From positions 62,001 through 126,000 of the forward strand of contig JBNKJP010000012.1 in NCBI GenBank assembly GCA_050291245.1: a stretch of 64,000 nt of DNA, written 5' to 3'. The position numbers and the translations under genes were made by a program. Each line of letters opens with the position of its first letter. Positions within the stretch are counted from its first letter, which is position 1. The DNA comes from Thiodiazotropha sp050291245. GTDB taxonomy: Bacteria > Pseudomonadota > Gammaproteobacteria > Chromatiales > Chromatiaceae. Below the pieces are notes generated by a model. The model saw only the letters and a program-made list of their open reading frames with translations. It was not told where the DNA came from and ran no database searches. Shown piece by piece: positions 42,568 through 52,528 of the stretch.

Positions 42568-43665
42568 TCAGGATTCGGCTTTGAGACGCATGGCGGCGGT
42601 GATTTCGTCCTCGTCCAGATTCTTCAGAACCAGTCCGTCATCGCCCTTTTCCACCATGATATTAAGCAGGTTCATAATATTGCCTGCGTAGAAATTGCTC
42701 GCATCCGAAGCCACCATCGATGGATAGTTGGTGTGACCAATCAGGGTGACCCCATGTTTGACCACCACCTTGTTGGCTTCAGTGAGGGGACAGTTACCAC
42801 CGGTAGCCGCCGCCAGATCCACGATGACTGAGCCTTCACGCATGCGTTTCACCACCTCCTCGGTGATCAGCACCGGGGCCGGACGGCAGGGAATCAATGC
42901 GGTGGTGATGATGATATGCGCCTTGCTCAACTCATCGGACAGGGCCTGTTGCTGACGGGCCTTGGCCTCGTCCGAAAGCTCCTTGGCATAGCCCCCCTCC
43001 CCTGAGCCACTCTCACCGATATCCAGCTCAATGGCCTTGGCTCCAAGAGACTCGATCTGTTCCTTGGTCTCTGGCCGGACATCATAAGCGGACACATCCG
43101 CGCCCAGCCGACGGGCCGTGGCGATGGCCTGCAGACCCGCCACACCGGCCCCCAACACGATCAGTTTCGCGGGTTTGGCAGAACCCGCGGAGGTCATCAT
43201 GAGGGGAAAGAAACGGCCGTAGTGGGCGCTTGCCTCGATGACCGCCCGATAGCCGGCAATATTACTCTGGGAAGACAAGGCATCCATGGCCTGGGCTCTC
43301 GAGATCCGGGGGATACGTTCCATGGCGAGGAAGACGATCTGTTTGTTCAGCACCTGTTTCAGGGTATCGTCCACTTCACAGGACTCGATATGCGAGATCA
43401 GCAGGGCCCCTTTCGGCATTTGCGAGACTTCGTCGGCGGAGGGTTTGCGTACCCTGACCAGGATGTCGGCTTGCAGGGCCTCCTCGGCGGATACCACCGT
43501 TGCCCCCGCTTCCTGATATTGCTCATCGGAAAAGTGCGCCAGATCCCCCGCCCCCGAGGTCACATTGACCTGAAACCCCTTTCCTACCAGTTTCTTGGTA
43601 ATGTCCGGTGACAGCGCCACACGGCACTCACCCGACACAGATTCTTTTAACAGGCCTATTTTCAT
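42568..43665 (-). CDS. pntAA: NAD(P) transhydrogenase alpha-1 (NAD-binding) subunit
   Basis: 365 residues, soluble domain I. MKIGLLKESVSGECRVALSPD, MERIPRISRAQAMDALSSQSNIAGYRAV and the NAD-binding fold LGAGVAGLQAIATARRLGADVSAYDVRPETKEQIESLGAK are conserved, as is HTNYPSMVASDASNFYAGN. First gene of the pnt operon. The 546-nt region upstream presumably holds the promoter. Confidence 0.97.
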   Translation of the reverse strand: MKIGLLKESVSGECRVALSPDITKKLVGKGFQVNVTSGAGDLAHFSDEQYQEAGATVVSAEEALQADILVRVRKPSADEVSQMPKGALLISHIESCEVDDTLKQVLNKQIVFLAMERIPRISRAQAMDALSSQSNIAGYRAVIEASAHYGRFFPLMMTSAGSAKPAKLIVLGAGVAGLQAIATARRLGADVSAYDVRPETKEQIESLGAKAIELDIGESGSGEGGYAKELSDEAKARQQQALSDELSKAHIIITTALIPCRPAPVLITEEVVKRMREGSVIVDLAAATGGNCPLTEANKVVVKHGVTLIGHTNYPSMVASDASNFYAGNIMNLLNIMVEKGDDGLVLKNLDEDEITAAMRLKAES

Positions 43666-44211
43666 GTTTGTACTATGACTCAGTCTGATTGTAGGAAATA
43701 AGAATTATTATCCCGTCTCAACCGGGCATTCACAATATTGACTCGCCCTCGGAGCCTGTGAAAACCCAAAGAGCACGGGATCATAACAGAGATTCCTGGG
43801 GATCAACATTGACGAGGATTTTCCTCGGCGAGGGGCTGCTGATCCGGGAATCACGGACATATCATGAGGTTTTCGAACCCTCATTGACAGGCCCTGAGGC
43901 ATTTTTTGGGAATTTTTTCACATATTTTGTAGAAATACGCTCCCAGAGATCTCAGTTAATACCGGATCCTCGGGTATCCCACCCTCCTTCAACCGGTGAC
44001 CGACAACCCTGTACGACTCTGAATCCGCAAGGATAGGCGCATCACGGATGTTGGATGCAGGAAACACCCGAATGGGCAGTAACGGCAGAATGGATTAGCG
44101 TGGGAATGACACAGGCGTGTAACACACCCGGTTCAAGGCGTCATGACATGTAAACAACAATCGCTGCCGACTCGAAGTCGAGGCGGGCCAACGCAGTATA
44201 GGGCACTACAC
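43666..44211. other. 546-nt intergenic region between the autokinase and pnt genes
   Basis: No gene that I can support on either strand. CGAGGA / TCCTCG (43813-43827) forms a short hairpin with a 3-nt loop. CTCG / CGAG around AAGT lies at 44171-44182, about 30 nt past the autokinase stop. T-runs at 43902-43919 are on the plus strand and not attached to a strong stem. The region is long for this densely packed window and lies where the next exopolysaccharide genes would be expected. Confidence 0.4.
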
Positions 44212-45111
44212 TCAGTAGTAAGTACCGTAGTAATTGGCCCCTTTGCCTTCACGACTCTTGTTGAGAATCAGGCCGATGGCCTTATCCTGATCCAACCGGG
44301 AAAGAGAATCCTTGATCGCCTCCACGGGTGTCTGCCCCGCCTCAACCACCACCAGGATCTGCCCCATGTGGTGATTGAGTACCGCGGCCTCACTGGTGGC
44401 CAACAGAGGGGGAGAATCAAAGATAACAATACGGTCACTATAACGGCGGGCCAACTCGTCAAGCAGTCGTTCCATCTCCGTACTTGCCAGCAATTCCGTG
44501 GACTTCTCAGAACGCGTGCCGGCCCCGATCAGCTTTAATTTCGGCATCTGGGTATGAATGATGACATCGGACACATCGCATTTCTGACTACCCAACAGGT
44601 CGATCAGTCCCAGCTCTTTCTCGATACCCAGCAATCGGCTCAACGAATACTTGAGGACATCCCCGTCGATCAGCAACACGGTGGAATCCAGTTCGGTGGC
44701 AATACTCAAAGCCAGATTGAAGGCGGTAAAGGTCTTTCCTTCCGAAGGCAGTGAACTGGAGACGGAAACCAGGTTACCGTGCTCGATGGGCACCGCCCCC
44801 TTACCCAACGCATTACGAATCACCGGACGTTTAATGATCCGATATTCCTCCTCCAGAACCTTGTTCCCGGAGTGGGGCACGATGTGCCCGATACGGGATA
44901 ACGCCTCGTAGTCGAGATTGATCTTTTTGGCCTGTTGCGAGGCTCCGTCACGGTGTCTGGAAACCGGTTTTGTCTCCGCAGTATTCTGACGACCCACAGC
45001 AGCATCGGCAGTGGTCGAGGCAGATTTCTGTGAGGCTCCGTCCACTTTGGATGCAGACTGTTCGCCTTTGGATTTCGCCAGTCGCTCAATCGCTTTTTCT
45101 ATACTGCTCAT
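44212..45111 (-). CDS. XrtA/PEP-CTERM-type tyrosine autokinase
   Basis: 299 residues, BY-kinase of the stand-alone (cytoplasmic) type. After a Ser/Lys-rich N-terminus come KVLEEEYRIIKRPVIRNA, the P-loop variant SSSLPSEGKTFTAFNLA, Walker A' VLLIDGDVLKYSLSRLLG and Walker B IVIFDSPPLLAT. The C-terminus GANYYGTYY is a short tyrosine cluster, the site of autophosphorylation. Such kinases control polymerisation and export of exopolysaccharide with a Wzz-like membrane partner. That partner is not in the window. Stop is followed by the long gap before pntAA. Confidence 0.9.
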   Translation of the reverse strand: MSSIEKAIERLAKSKGEQSASKVDGASQKSASTTADAAVGRQNTAETKPVSRHRDGASQQAKKINLDYEALSRIGHIVPHSGNKVLEEEYRIIKRPVIRNALGKGAVPIEHGNLVSVSSSLPSEGKTFTAFNLALSIATELDSTVLLIDGDVLKYSLSRLLGIEKELGLIDLLGSQKCDVSDVIIHTQMPKLKLIGAGTRSEKSTELLASTEMERLLDELARRYSDRIVIFDSPPLLATSEAAVLNHHMGQILVVVEAGQTPVEAIKDSLSRLDQDKAIGLILNKSREGKGANYYGTYY

Positions 45112-45142
45112 ATCAAACCGTTCCCATGGGAAATCAGGAATT

Positions 45143-45787
45143 TCAGAACCAGGTCTCGGGAATGATCAGGACGTCTCCCGGCATCATCTTCACATTGGCG
45201 GAGATATCCCCATCACGGATCAGATCATCCAAACGAACCCGGTATTGTTTGGTCTCGTTGCCGAGTTTGCGCACGATGGTGGCCTTGTTGCCAGAAGCGA
45301 ACTCCGTCAGGCCACCCACTTCAATGATGACATCCAGCAGCGTCATGCCCTCACGAAACGGGATGGACTGGGGCTGCGAGGCCTGTCCCACGACCCGCAC
45401 CTGCTCAGTATAGCGGCCGATGAACTGCCGCACGCTGACCGTAACCTTGGGGTTTTTCACGAAACGGGAAAGGCGTGCCTCGAGATCCCTTGCCAATTCG
45501 GTCGGTGTCTTGCCGCTGGCAGGAAGATCTTCCACCAGGGGGGTGGTAATCAAACCGTCGGGGCGAACCACCACATCGGTGGTCAACTCCTGATCCCCCC
45601 AGACAAAAACATTCAAGGTATCGCCCGGTCCGATCAGGTAGAGTGGCGAGGAGGAAGCGGCCTGCCCGGTGGTGCCATCCGAGGAGGTCTTGGCATTCAT
45701 CTCCGGGGTACTGGAGCAGGCGCTCAGAATCAACAGCGCCAAGCTGGCAGTAAAACTTGCAATTCTTGCATAACGTACTGATAACAT
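45143..45787 (-). CDS. Polysaccharide export outer-membrane lipoprotein (Wza/EpsE-like)
   Basis: 214 residues. The lipobox LILSACSS makes Cys about residue 25 the lipidated N-terminus. The Poly_export domain includes YLIGPGDTLNVFVWGDQELTTDVVVRPDGLITTPLVEDLPASGKTPTELARDLEARL, followed by a SLBB domain with GQASQPQSIPFREGMTLLDVIIEVGGLTEFASGNKATIVR. It is of the short type typical of XrtA/PEP-CTERM exopolysaccharide loci. The autokinase follows 31 nt later, suggesting an operon. Confidence 0.92.
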   Translation of the reverse strand: MLSVRYARIASFTASLALLILSACSSTPEMNAKTSSDGTTGQAASSSPLYLIGPGDTLNVFVWGDQELTTDVVVRPDGLITTPLVEDLPASGKTPTELARDLEARLSRFVKNPKVTVSVRQFIGRYTEQVRVVGQASQPQSIPFREGMTLLDVIIEVGGLTEFASGNKATIVRKLGNETKQYRVRLDDLIRDGDISANVKMMPGDVLIIPETWF

Positions 45788-45890
45788 AATACTTTCCTGA
45801 TACTAAATGATATCAAACCGAATCCTGGAGATGATCCGGCGATCCTCTGTCTAAAACCCGCTGACCTGTTCCCGGGTTATCCACCTGCGA

Positions 45891-48683
45891 TCAACCGTTT
45901 GCGGATGATAGCGCACTTAACAGCCTTTTGGCTTCTTCGGATTCGTGAAACTGCTGACTATTTTCGAAGACCTTTTTAAGAATTTCCAGTGCTTCGTGAT
46001 TTTTACCACTGGCATTCAGCATCACGGCATAGTGATATAGGATGCTGGGATCCGAGGTGCGTCGTACCACCGGCTCGAGCACTTCCAGAGCAGCTCGGGT
46101 ATCACCGGAGTGATGGGTCAGCCAGGCAAAGGTATCGGCGACCGCCGGGGAGGAATCGCCCACCCTCTGATAGGCGCGCTGAGCATACGCCAAGGCCTGT
46201 TTGGGATCAGACTCGAAACCCAGCAGGGCCGCATTGTTCAATGCCACCACATTCCCGGCATCATCCGCAAGAAGGGTTCGATACAGGGCCAAGGCCTCGG
46301 TGTTCTGACCACCTGCCTGATAGAGCATGGCCAAGGCCAGCCTGGCCGGGTTTTTCCCGGATCCGGATGACGCTTCGATCCGTTCCTCGAGCAAGCGGAT
46401 GGCCGACTGGGTGTCACCCAGTTTCTGGTAACTTTCCGATAGCATCTGCACCAGATAAAAAGGAGTATCGGGAGCGATGTGCTGTTTCAACAGACCGCTC
46501 GCTTTCCGGTAATCTCCTTGTGCCTGGTAAACCTGGGCTTGCAGGGCAATCCCGGCATACCGGGTTTGCGGATCCTGTAGAAACTCCCGGGCAATGGCTT
46601 GTGCGGCTGGGTACTGCCCATCCGCTAATTCCACTTGAAACCGCAAACGTTTCCCGTTGGGGCTGAGGGTTTCGAGGGACATGAGCGTCTTACGTGCCGC
46701 GGCGTAGTCACCACGATGCAATTGCAGCTTGGCCAATTGCAGGTGAGTGTCTTGCTGTTGCGGGCTCAGATCCATGATCCGTCGCAATAGGGATTCCGCT
46801 TCCTTGTTTCGGCCCAGTTGCTGATCCAGTTCGGCGATCAGGGATAACACAACCACATCGTTACTATTACGCCAGCCAGGCTGATTCAGATAGGTCGCCG
46901 CCTTGTCCGGCTGATGCGTTCGCAGGTAGTAGCGTGCCAGAATGATTCTTGGCAGGACCGGGTTCTGAGGCGTGCCAACAGCCTTTTCCAACCACTCCAG
47001 GGCCTCTCTCTGGCGTCCCATGCGCTCACTGTTCTGTGCCAGCAGTAACAGGGCTTGAAGGTTATCCGGATCCTTGGCAAGTACCTGATTCAAACGCTCC
47101 CCGCTCTCACGCAAATGGCCGTCCTCGAGATCCATGCGGCCGAGTGCAATCTGCGCCGGGATATAGGCAGGATCGAGCTGTGTCGCCTTGAGAAAAAAAT
47201 GGCGGGCCTCATTGCGTTTACCGGTAGTCATCTCGATCACGGCACGCAGATAGTAATCAATGGGGACAAGTTTCCCCGCGTCCCTGGAGAGCATCTGTTC
47301 AGAAAGTTTGCGCGCGGATGCGTAGTCCTGCTTCTTCAGGTACGAGAGCAGCAACAGCGCATTGGCATGTTCATCCCCCGTCGACTCCAGTTTTTCCAAC
47401 TCAATGATCGCCTCATCCACCGCGCCTTGACGGAGGTAGAGTTTCGCCAGTTCTTCACGAATTCGCGTATCCTTCGGGCGATTCTGTATGGCCTTGCGGA
47501 GATACTCCACACCCTGCGGATAGTCACCCGACTGGCTTGCGGCAATACCGATCATGGTCAGGATATCGGCATCATCCTGCTGCGCCTGCGCCGATTCGAG
47601 CAGGTTGAGCGCCTGTTTCGGTTTGTTGAGCCTGAGCTTGATCTCACCCAACAGTTTGCGTGCCTGGAGATGAGTGGGGACCTGATTGAGGTAACGGGTC
47701 AGCAACACATTCGCCTGCTCCAGGTTATTTTCGGAAAAATGCAGGGCTCCCAGCAGCAACAGGGTCGGCAGATGATCGGGCATCTTGCCGAGAGCCTGAG
47801 TCAGCTCCACCTTGGCCGGTTCGTACTGCTTAGCAATGTAGTGGTGCAGGCCTTTGAGGTAGAGCACCATGGGATTGCCCGGATCGATCTTTGCCAGGCT
47901 GTTCAGATATTGCTGACTCTCGTCCATCCGGCCTTGTTGGACCAGCAGTTGGATCAACATCACCTGGGTCTGAAAGCGCACGATCAACGGGTCGTTCGGC
48001 CGCTTCAGAGTCACCGCTTTCTTCAGGGAATCAATCGCCTGTTCATACTGCAGATGTTGAATTTGGATCTCACCCAAAACGCGCCAAACCCGCCGGTTTT
48101 CCGCATCGATACCAATCGCCCGGTTCAGGTATTCAATCGCGACATCATCCTCGTTTTGCTGGCTTGCCGCATTGGCCCTGAGAACCAGGGCATTGACGTT
48201 TTGCGTCTGTTCATCAAGCAGTGTTGCCGCCAGTTCATCCGCCTTCCGGGGTCTCTTAAGATGGAGGTAGGCATTCGCTACAATCTCCATGGAACGGGGG
48301 GGATCCGTCCGTGTAACCCGGCCCTTCTCATAGGCATCCGCGATTTGCTGATATTTACCCTGCAGTTCCCAGGCGGCCAGCTCGATTTCCAGAACTTCCG
48401 GGGAGATGCGGGTGGATGCATCCAATCGGCTCAGTTCCTTCTCCGCCGACAACCCGTCTCCGATCGCGAGATAACACCGGGAGAGCAGGATCCTCGCCCC
48501 CTGATGTTTGGTGTTGGCCTGAAGAATGTTCTTCAGGTCGATAATCGCCTCCGAATAGGCGCCCTGTTCGAAACCGGCCTGAGCACGCTGAAAGCGTTCC
48601 CCGTCCGCGACCCCGCCGCACCCGGACAACAATGCAACGATCAGGAGCGGAATCAACCGATGGTATGGCATGAAAGTTTTCAT
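45891..48683 (-). CDS. prsT: PEP-CTERM system TPR-repeat lipoprotein PrsT
   Basis: 930 residues. The signal peptide ends in the lipobox ALLSGCGG, so it is a lipoprotein. The rest is a long series of TPR and related helical repeats (for example GAYSEAIIDLKNILQANTKHQGARILLSRCYLAIGD and LALYRTLLADDAGNVVALNNAALL). Length and architecture match PrsT, the TPR protein encoded next to prsK and prsR in PEP-CTERM/exosortase genomes. It probably scaffolds exopolysaccharide export in the periplasm. It lies 52 nt after prsR and 103 nt before the export lipoprotein gene, on the same strand. Confidence 0.9.
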   Translation of the reverse strand: MKTFMPYHRLIPLLIVALLSGCGGVADGERFQRAQAGFEQGAYSEAIIDLKNILQANTKHQGARILLSRCYLAIGDGLSAEKELSRLDASTRISPEVLEIELAAWELQGKYQQIADAYEKGRVTRTDPPRSMEIVANAYLHLKRPRKADELAATLLDEQTQNVNALVLRANAASQQNEDDVAIEYLNRAIGIDAENRRVWRVLGEIQIQHLQYEQAIDSLKKAVTLKRPNDPLIVRFQTQVMLIQLLVQQGRMDESQQYLNSLAKIDPGNPMVLYLKGLHHYIAKQYEPAKVELTQALGKMPDHLPTLLLLGALHFSENNLEQANVLLTRYLNQVPTHLQARKLLGEIKLRLNKPKQALNLLESAQAQQDDADILTMIGIAASQSGDYPQGVEYLRKAIQNRPKDTRIREELAKLYLRQGAVDEAIIELEKLESTGDEHANALLLLSYLKKQDYASARKLSEQMLSRDAGKLVPIDYYLRAVIEMTTGKRNEARHFFLKATQLDPAYIPAQIALGRMDLEDGHLRESGERLNQVLAKDPDNLQALLLLAQNSERMGRQREALEWLEKAVGTPQNPVLPRIILARYYLRTHQPDKAATYLNQPGWRNSNDVVVLSLIAELDQQLGRNKEAESLLRRIMDLSPQQQDTHLQLAKLQLHRGDYAAARKTLMSLETLSPNGKRLRFQVELADGQYPAAQAIAREFLQDPQTRYAGIALQAQVYQAQGDYRKASGLLKQHIAPDTPFYLVQMLSESYQKLGDTQSAIRLLEERIEASSGSGKNPARLALAMLYQAGGQNTEALALYRTLLADDAGNVVALNNAALLGFESDPKQALAYAQRAYQRVGDSSPAVADTFAWLTHHSGDTRAALEVLEPVVRRTSDPSILYHYAVMLNASGKNHEALEILKKVFENSQQFHESEEAKRLLSALSSANG

Positions 48684-48735
48684 GAGATTCGCAAGGTTAC
48701 GCTATTGCACCTAGTGTGGTGTGGGTAAGACTTGA

Positions 48736-50097
48736 CTATTTCAGTGCGTATTTATTGAGCAGATCATAGAGTGTCGGGCGACTCACGCCCAACAGGTCAG
48801 CGGCCTTGGAGACATTACCACCCACATAGTTCATGGCTCGGATGATGGCACGAGCCTCCGCCTTTTCCCGCACCTCCCGCAGATTGATAGGCATATGGTC
48901 TTCGGCATCGGGGGACAATTGGAGTTCCGAGGGCGTGAGCAGGCTGTCATCAGCCATGACCACGGCCCGCTTGATGCGGTTCTCCAATTCCCGGACATTT
49001 CCCGGCCAGCTGTACTCTTCGATGGCCTTCAGTGCCTCACTGGTGAACCCATTGACCTTTGAGCCGTTCTGTTTCGTGTATTTACCGAGAAAAGACCAGG
49101 CCAGCAGCACGGCATCACCCGCCCGCTCTCTCAAGGGCGGGATATTGATGATAATTTCACTGATGCGGTAGTAGAGATCCTCACGAAAATCCCCCCGGGT
49201 GATCATCTCCTCGAGATCCTTGTTGGTGGCACAGATCACCCGGATGTCGACCGGAATCTCGTCCCGCCCACCGATCCGCTCGATCACCCGTTCCTGGAGA
49301 AATCGCAGCATCTTGGCCTGTAATCCCAGGGGCATGTCACCGATCTCGTCGAGAAACAGGGTGCCGCCGTCAGCGGATTCTATCTTGCCAATGGTGCGTT
49401 TCACCGCGCCGGTAAAGGCCCCTTTTTCATAACCATAGAGCTCGCTTTCCAGGAGATTCTCGGGTATCGAGGCACAGTTGATGGCGGCGAACTTCTCATC
49501 CCTGCGATCACTCAGGCCGTGAATAGCCCGCGCCAGGACCTCTTTACCGGTACCACTCTCGCCAAGCAGCAAGGCGGTGATATTCGTGGGACTGACCTTT
49601 TCGACAACCCGGCACAACTCCAACATCTCCGGACTGTTGGTCACCACACCGTCCAGTGGTGAGTTGCGCTGAATGCGATTGAGCCGCCGGTTCTCATCCT
49701 CCAACCCGTGAACATGGTAGGCCCGTTCGATGATCACCTTGAGCACATCCGGATCGATGGGCTTTTGATAAAAGTCATAGGCCCCAAGTTCAATCGCTTT
49801 GAGCGCGTTCATCCGGTCATCATTCCCGGTAACCACAATCACCTTGGTCTGGGGCAGCATACTGAGAATCTCCTGCAACGTGGCAAAACCCTCGCTCACG
49901 TTGGTGGGGTCAGGAGGTAAACCCAGATCCAGAGTAACCACCGGGGCGGTGGTCTTTCTCAGCAAACTGATCGCGCTCTCACGATCACCCGCGATGTTCA
50001 CGTCATAACCGTCAAAACTCCATTTCAGTTGACTCTGCAGACCGGGGTCATCTTCCACGATGATCAGCGGTTTCAGTTGATTACTGACTTTACTCAC
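48736..50097 (-). CDS. prsR: PEP-CTERM-box response regulator PrsR (sigma-54 activator)
   Basis: 453 residues from GTG, directly abutting the prsK stop (TGA then GTG). Receiver domain 1-125 with phospho-acceptor D57 in VVTLDLGLPP and the K of QKPID. AAA+ domain has GESGTGKE (179-186), GAFTGA (226-231), the sigma-54 contact loop, and FLDEIGDMPL. C-terminal helix-turn-helix is AMNYVGGNVSKAADLLGVSRPTLYDLLNKY. It should activate RpoN promoters in response to PrsK. I found no clean -24/-12 site in the window. Confidence 0.95.
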   Translation of the reverse strand: MSKVSNQLKPLIIVEDDPGLQSQLKWSFDGYDVNIAGDRESAISLLRKTTAPVVTLDLGLPPDPTNVSEGFATLQEILSMLPQTKVIVVTGNDDRMNALKAIELGAYDFYQKPIDPDVLKVIIERAYHVHGLEDENRRLNRIQRNSPLDGVVTNSPEMLELCRVVEKVSPTNITALLLGESGTGKEVLARAIHGLSDRRDEKFAAINCASIPENLLESELYGYEKGAFTGAVKRTIGKIESADGGTLFLDEIGDMPLGLQAKMLRFLQERVIERIGGRDEIPVDIRVICATNKDLEEMITRGDFREDLYYRISEIIINIPPLRERAGDAVLLAWSFLGKYTKQNGSKVNGFTSEALKAIEEYSWPGNVRELENRIKRAVVMADDSLLTPSELQLSPDAEDHMPINLREVREKAEARAIIRAMNYVGGNVSKAADLLGVSRPTLYDLLNKYALK

Positions 50098-52224
50098 TCA
50101 GTTCGCCTCGATTCTTGCCTTCGTTTCCGATGCTGTCTTGCATTCACTCTCAGGCACCCTGATCTCCTGATTGAGTGGGATGGTTATCGTGAAAGTCGTT
50201 CCCTCACCCAACTCACTCACAACCGTCAACTGGCCGTTGAGTGACTTGACGTACTCACGGGTCTCGTAGACGCCTATGCCCATACCCGCATTGCCCTTGG
50301 TGGTTTGAAAAGGTCGAAACAGCCGTTCTTTGATAAATTTTTCTTCCATTCCGCTTCCCGTATCCTGAATAGTAATGACAGCCTGCTGATCCCGGCGCTC
50401 GAGGATGACATTCACCGAGCCGCTTGCATCGGTCGCCTCCTGGGCATTCTTGATCATGTGAACCATCACGGCGGTAAAGCGATCCTGATCGGCGATGACC
50501 TCGAGAAAATTATCCCGGATCTCCAAATGGGGCTGGGGCCGATAGCCATAAAGCTCATTCACCGCCCGAGCCACGGCTTCCTCGATATAGAACTGCCGGG
50601 TCCGTGTCGATTCAAACCTTCCCTGACGCAACTGGGAGAGTAATCGTCCCATTTTCTCCACAGCGTTACCAATGGTTTTCACTGCGTCATCCATGAAATC
50701 CGGGTTATTTTTGTGTCGACCCGCGTTTTTCACGACCAGTTCAAGTTGCGCAATCAGGTTTTTCAGATCGTGCACCACGAATGCGGACAGCCGGTTGAAG
50801 GCTTCGAACTGGTTGGCCTGACTTAACGCCTCGGTGGTCTGCAACAGGGCCAGATAGCCCCCCGCTTGGCGGGCGGCGGCCTTGAGCAGGTCCCGGTCCT
50901 CCCAATTGATGGATCGACTCTGTTTGGGATGGGTCAGCACAACAAAGCCGATCAGGGTCTCGTGATGCTTGATCGGGACGATCAGCCAGATGTCCGGCAA
51001 CTCGGTCAAGCTCGGGTCAATGTGCAGATTGTCATAGCGCCCGGGATAAACCGACCATTCATCGATCTCGATGATCCAGTCACTGGTGAGAAAATAGTCG
51101 ACCAGAGCCGAATCCGCACCCACATCCAGACGGATTTCAGGCACTTGCCACTCACTGACACACGGGTAGTCGCCCGCATCGTTCAACATCCACAGATACC
51201 CCCCCTTTGCCTCCACCGAGTCACAGATCGCCTGGATCACCCGGGGCCTGATCTCCCCTCCTCCGGGCCCTTCCGAAAGAGTCTGCACGACCCGCAACCA
51301 TTCATCCCGCCAGTCGTATTTGTAGCTGAAAAAGTGTTTATTAACGAAAACCTTCAATTTGCCTCGAAATGAACCGGAAAACAGCACCACGGCGAGAAAG
51401 CTGATCCCCATGAACACCACCGTGATCTGCGCGGCTTTGGCCCAACTGCCCCCGTAGTAGCGTATGTAGTAGCCTACGACCGCCATAAATACGAGGTAAC
51501 TTCCAGCCGCCATCAGAGTCATGGCATGAAACACCACCTGACGGGAGACGAATACACGTACCGACCAACTCGGGTTCCGGGTCGCCGCAATCGCGATGAA
51601 GGGCACCGCCATTGCGCTGGTAAACCCCCGTGCCTGCCAGAATGCGGTATCCACATGACGGTACATCAGGGCATCCGCATACAGCGCGAAATCGTAGGCG
51701 AACAGAATAACCATACCCAAATAAAGGTATTTGACCGCCCAGCGGGATTCCGGACGGGTACTACGGTAGAGCTGTTCGATCAGCACCAGGCCGGTAGTCG
51801 CAAAACCCAGGTGACCGGCCAGTTGCAGATTTGCGGTCCACGCCCAACCGCGCATCTCGGGGTTGAGCCGAGCCAGCAACTCCACCCCGAGCAGCATGAA
51901 AGAGACGGAAAAAATCCCCGCCGGCACGTATCGCAATAGCCTGCCATCGGCACCAGAGGCCTGCTGCAGGGTATTGAGCAGACGAAACAGAAAAGCGAAC
52001 CAGGCGAGATTCCGGGCGATCTCGAACAACTGATAGGTGGTGGCGGTGAGCGGGGTCTCAAAGACCTGGAATGCTATCGCTGACAGGGCCCAGCCGGCAG
52101 AGGTGGCAGAGGCCACCAGCAGGAAGATGCCTTCGATGCGGCCTCGCCAGCTGGTCAGCAGCAGTACGCTAAAGATTAAAAACAGTGAAGCGGATACGGC
52201 ATAGCTGATGATACCTAGGGTCAA
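50098..52224 (-). CDS. prsK: PEP-CTERM system histidine kinase PrsK
   Basis: 708 residues. The start is TTG at 52224, supported by an excellent Shine-Dalgarno sequence (AAGGAGG, 6-nt spacing). About eight membrane segments occupy residues 1-275. A GAF-like domain follows (about 310-460: GGGEIRPRVIQAICDSVEAKGGYLWMLND). The kinase core has the phospho-acceptor in FVVHDLKNLIAQL, and ATPase motifs are NAQEATDASG, DTGSGMEEKF and TTKGNAGMGIGVYETREY. Partner of PrsR, whose gene begins at the next base. It diverges from the type II secretion operon. Confidence 0.95.
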   Translation of the reverse strand: MTLGIISYAVSASLFLIFSVLLLTSWRGRIEGIFLLVASATSAGWALSAIAFQVFETPLTATTYQLFEIARNLAWFAFLFRLLNTLQQASGADGRLLRYVPAGIFSVSFMLLGVELLARLNPEMRGWAWTANLQLAGHLGFATTGLVLIEQLYRSTRPESRWAVKYLYLGMVILFAYDFALYADALMYRHVDTAFWQARGFTSAMAVPFIAIAATRNPSWSVRVFVSRQVVFHAMTLMAAGSYLVFMAVVGYYIRYYGGSWAKAAQITVVFMGISFLAVVLFSGSFRGKLKVFVNKHFFSYKYDWRDEWLRVVQTLSEGPGGGEIRPRVIQAICDSVEAKGGYLWMLNDAGDYPCVSEWQVPEIRLDVGADSALVDYFLTSDWIIEIDEWSVYPGRYDNLHIDPSLTELPDIWLIVPIKHHETLIGFVVLTHPKQSRSINWEDRDLLKAAARQAGGYLALLQTTEALSQANQFEAFNRLSAFVVHDLKNLIAQLELVVKNAGRHKNNPDFMDDAVKTIGNAVEKMGRLLSQLRQGRFESTRTRQFYIEEAVARAVNELYGYRPQPHLEIRDNFLEVIADQDRFTAVMVHMIKNAQEATDASGSVNVILERRDQQAVITIQDTGSGMEEKFIKERLFRPFQTTKGNAGMGIGVYETREYVKSLNGQLTVVSELGEGTTFTITIPLNQEIRVPESECKTASETKARIEAN

Positions 52225-52528
52225 ATCGTCCTCCTTTTGAGTCGCATGTGTATCCGATCAGCACGATTCTGGACCATGCACGCCATTCTTGCACCGCACG
52301 GCATGGGTGTTGAACAAGATCGTTCGGAACCCATGGTTTATTCCCATGTCGGATAGGACGTATCCCGTACCTCTCCAGGCGTAGCGGCTGATATCTTATA
52401 AGGAATGGTGAATCGGATCACCCTGCCAGCACGAATTTTTAAGTGGATTATGGATTCTGACTCGCATTCACTTGATAATAGACCGGTTTCAAACTATCAA
52501 CTCATGGAAAAACAACAGGTTCCAGACT
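52225..52528. other. Divergent promoter region of prsK and gspG
   Basis: 304 nt holding the prsK ribosome binding site (52230-52236, minus strand) and the start region of the gsp operon. I searched by eye for a GG-N10-GC sigma-54 pattern, because PrsR is a sigma-54 activator. The nearest candidate, TGCACG with TTGC at 52277-52292, has the wrong spacing. No ORF and no convincing sigma-70 promoter. Confidence 0.4.

Noticed and set aside
47055..48728. 557-residue plus-strand frame opposite prsT
   Set aside because: A shadow of the TPR repeats; the composition is not protein-like and no start signal is present.
52270..52300. Sigma-54 promoter between prsK and gspG
   Set aside because: TGCACG and TTGC are present, but the spacing is 2 nt too long and the GG doublet is missing.
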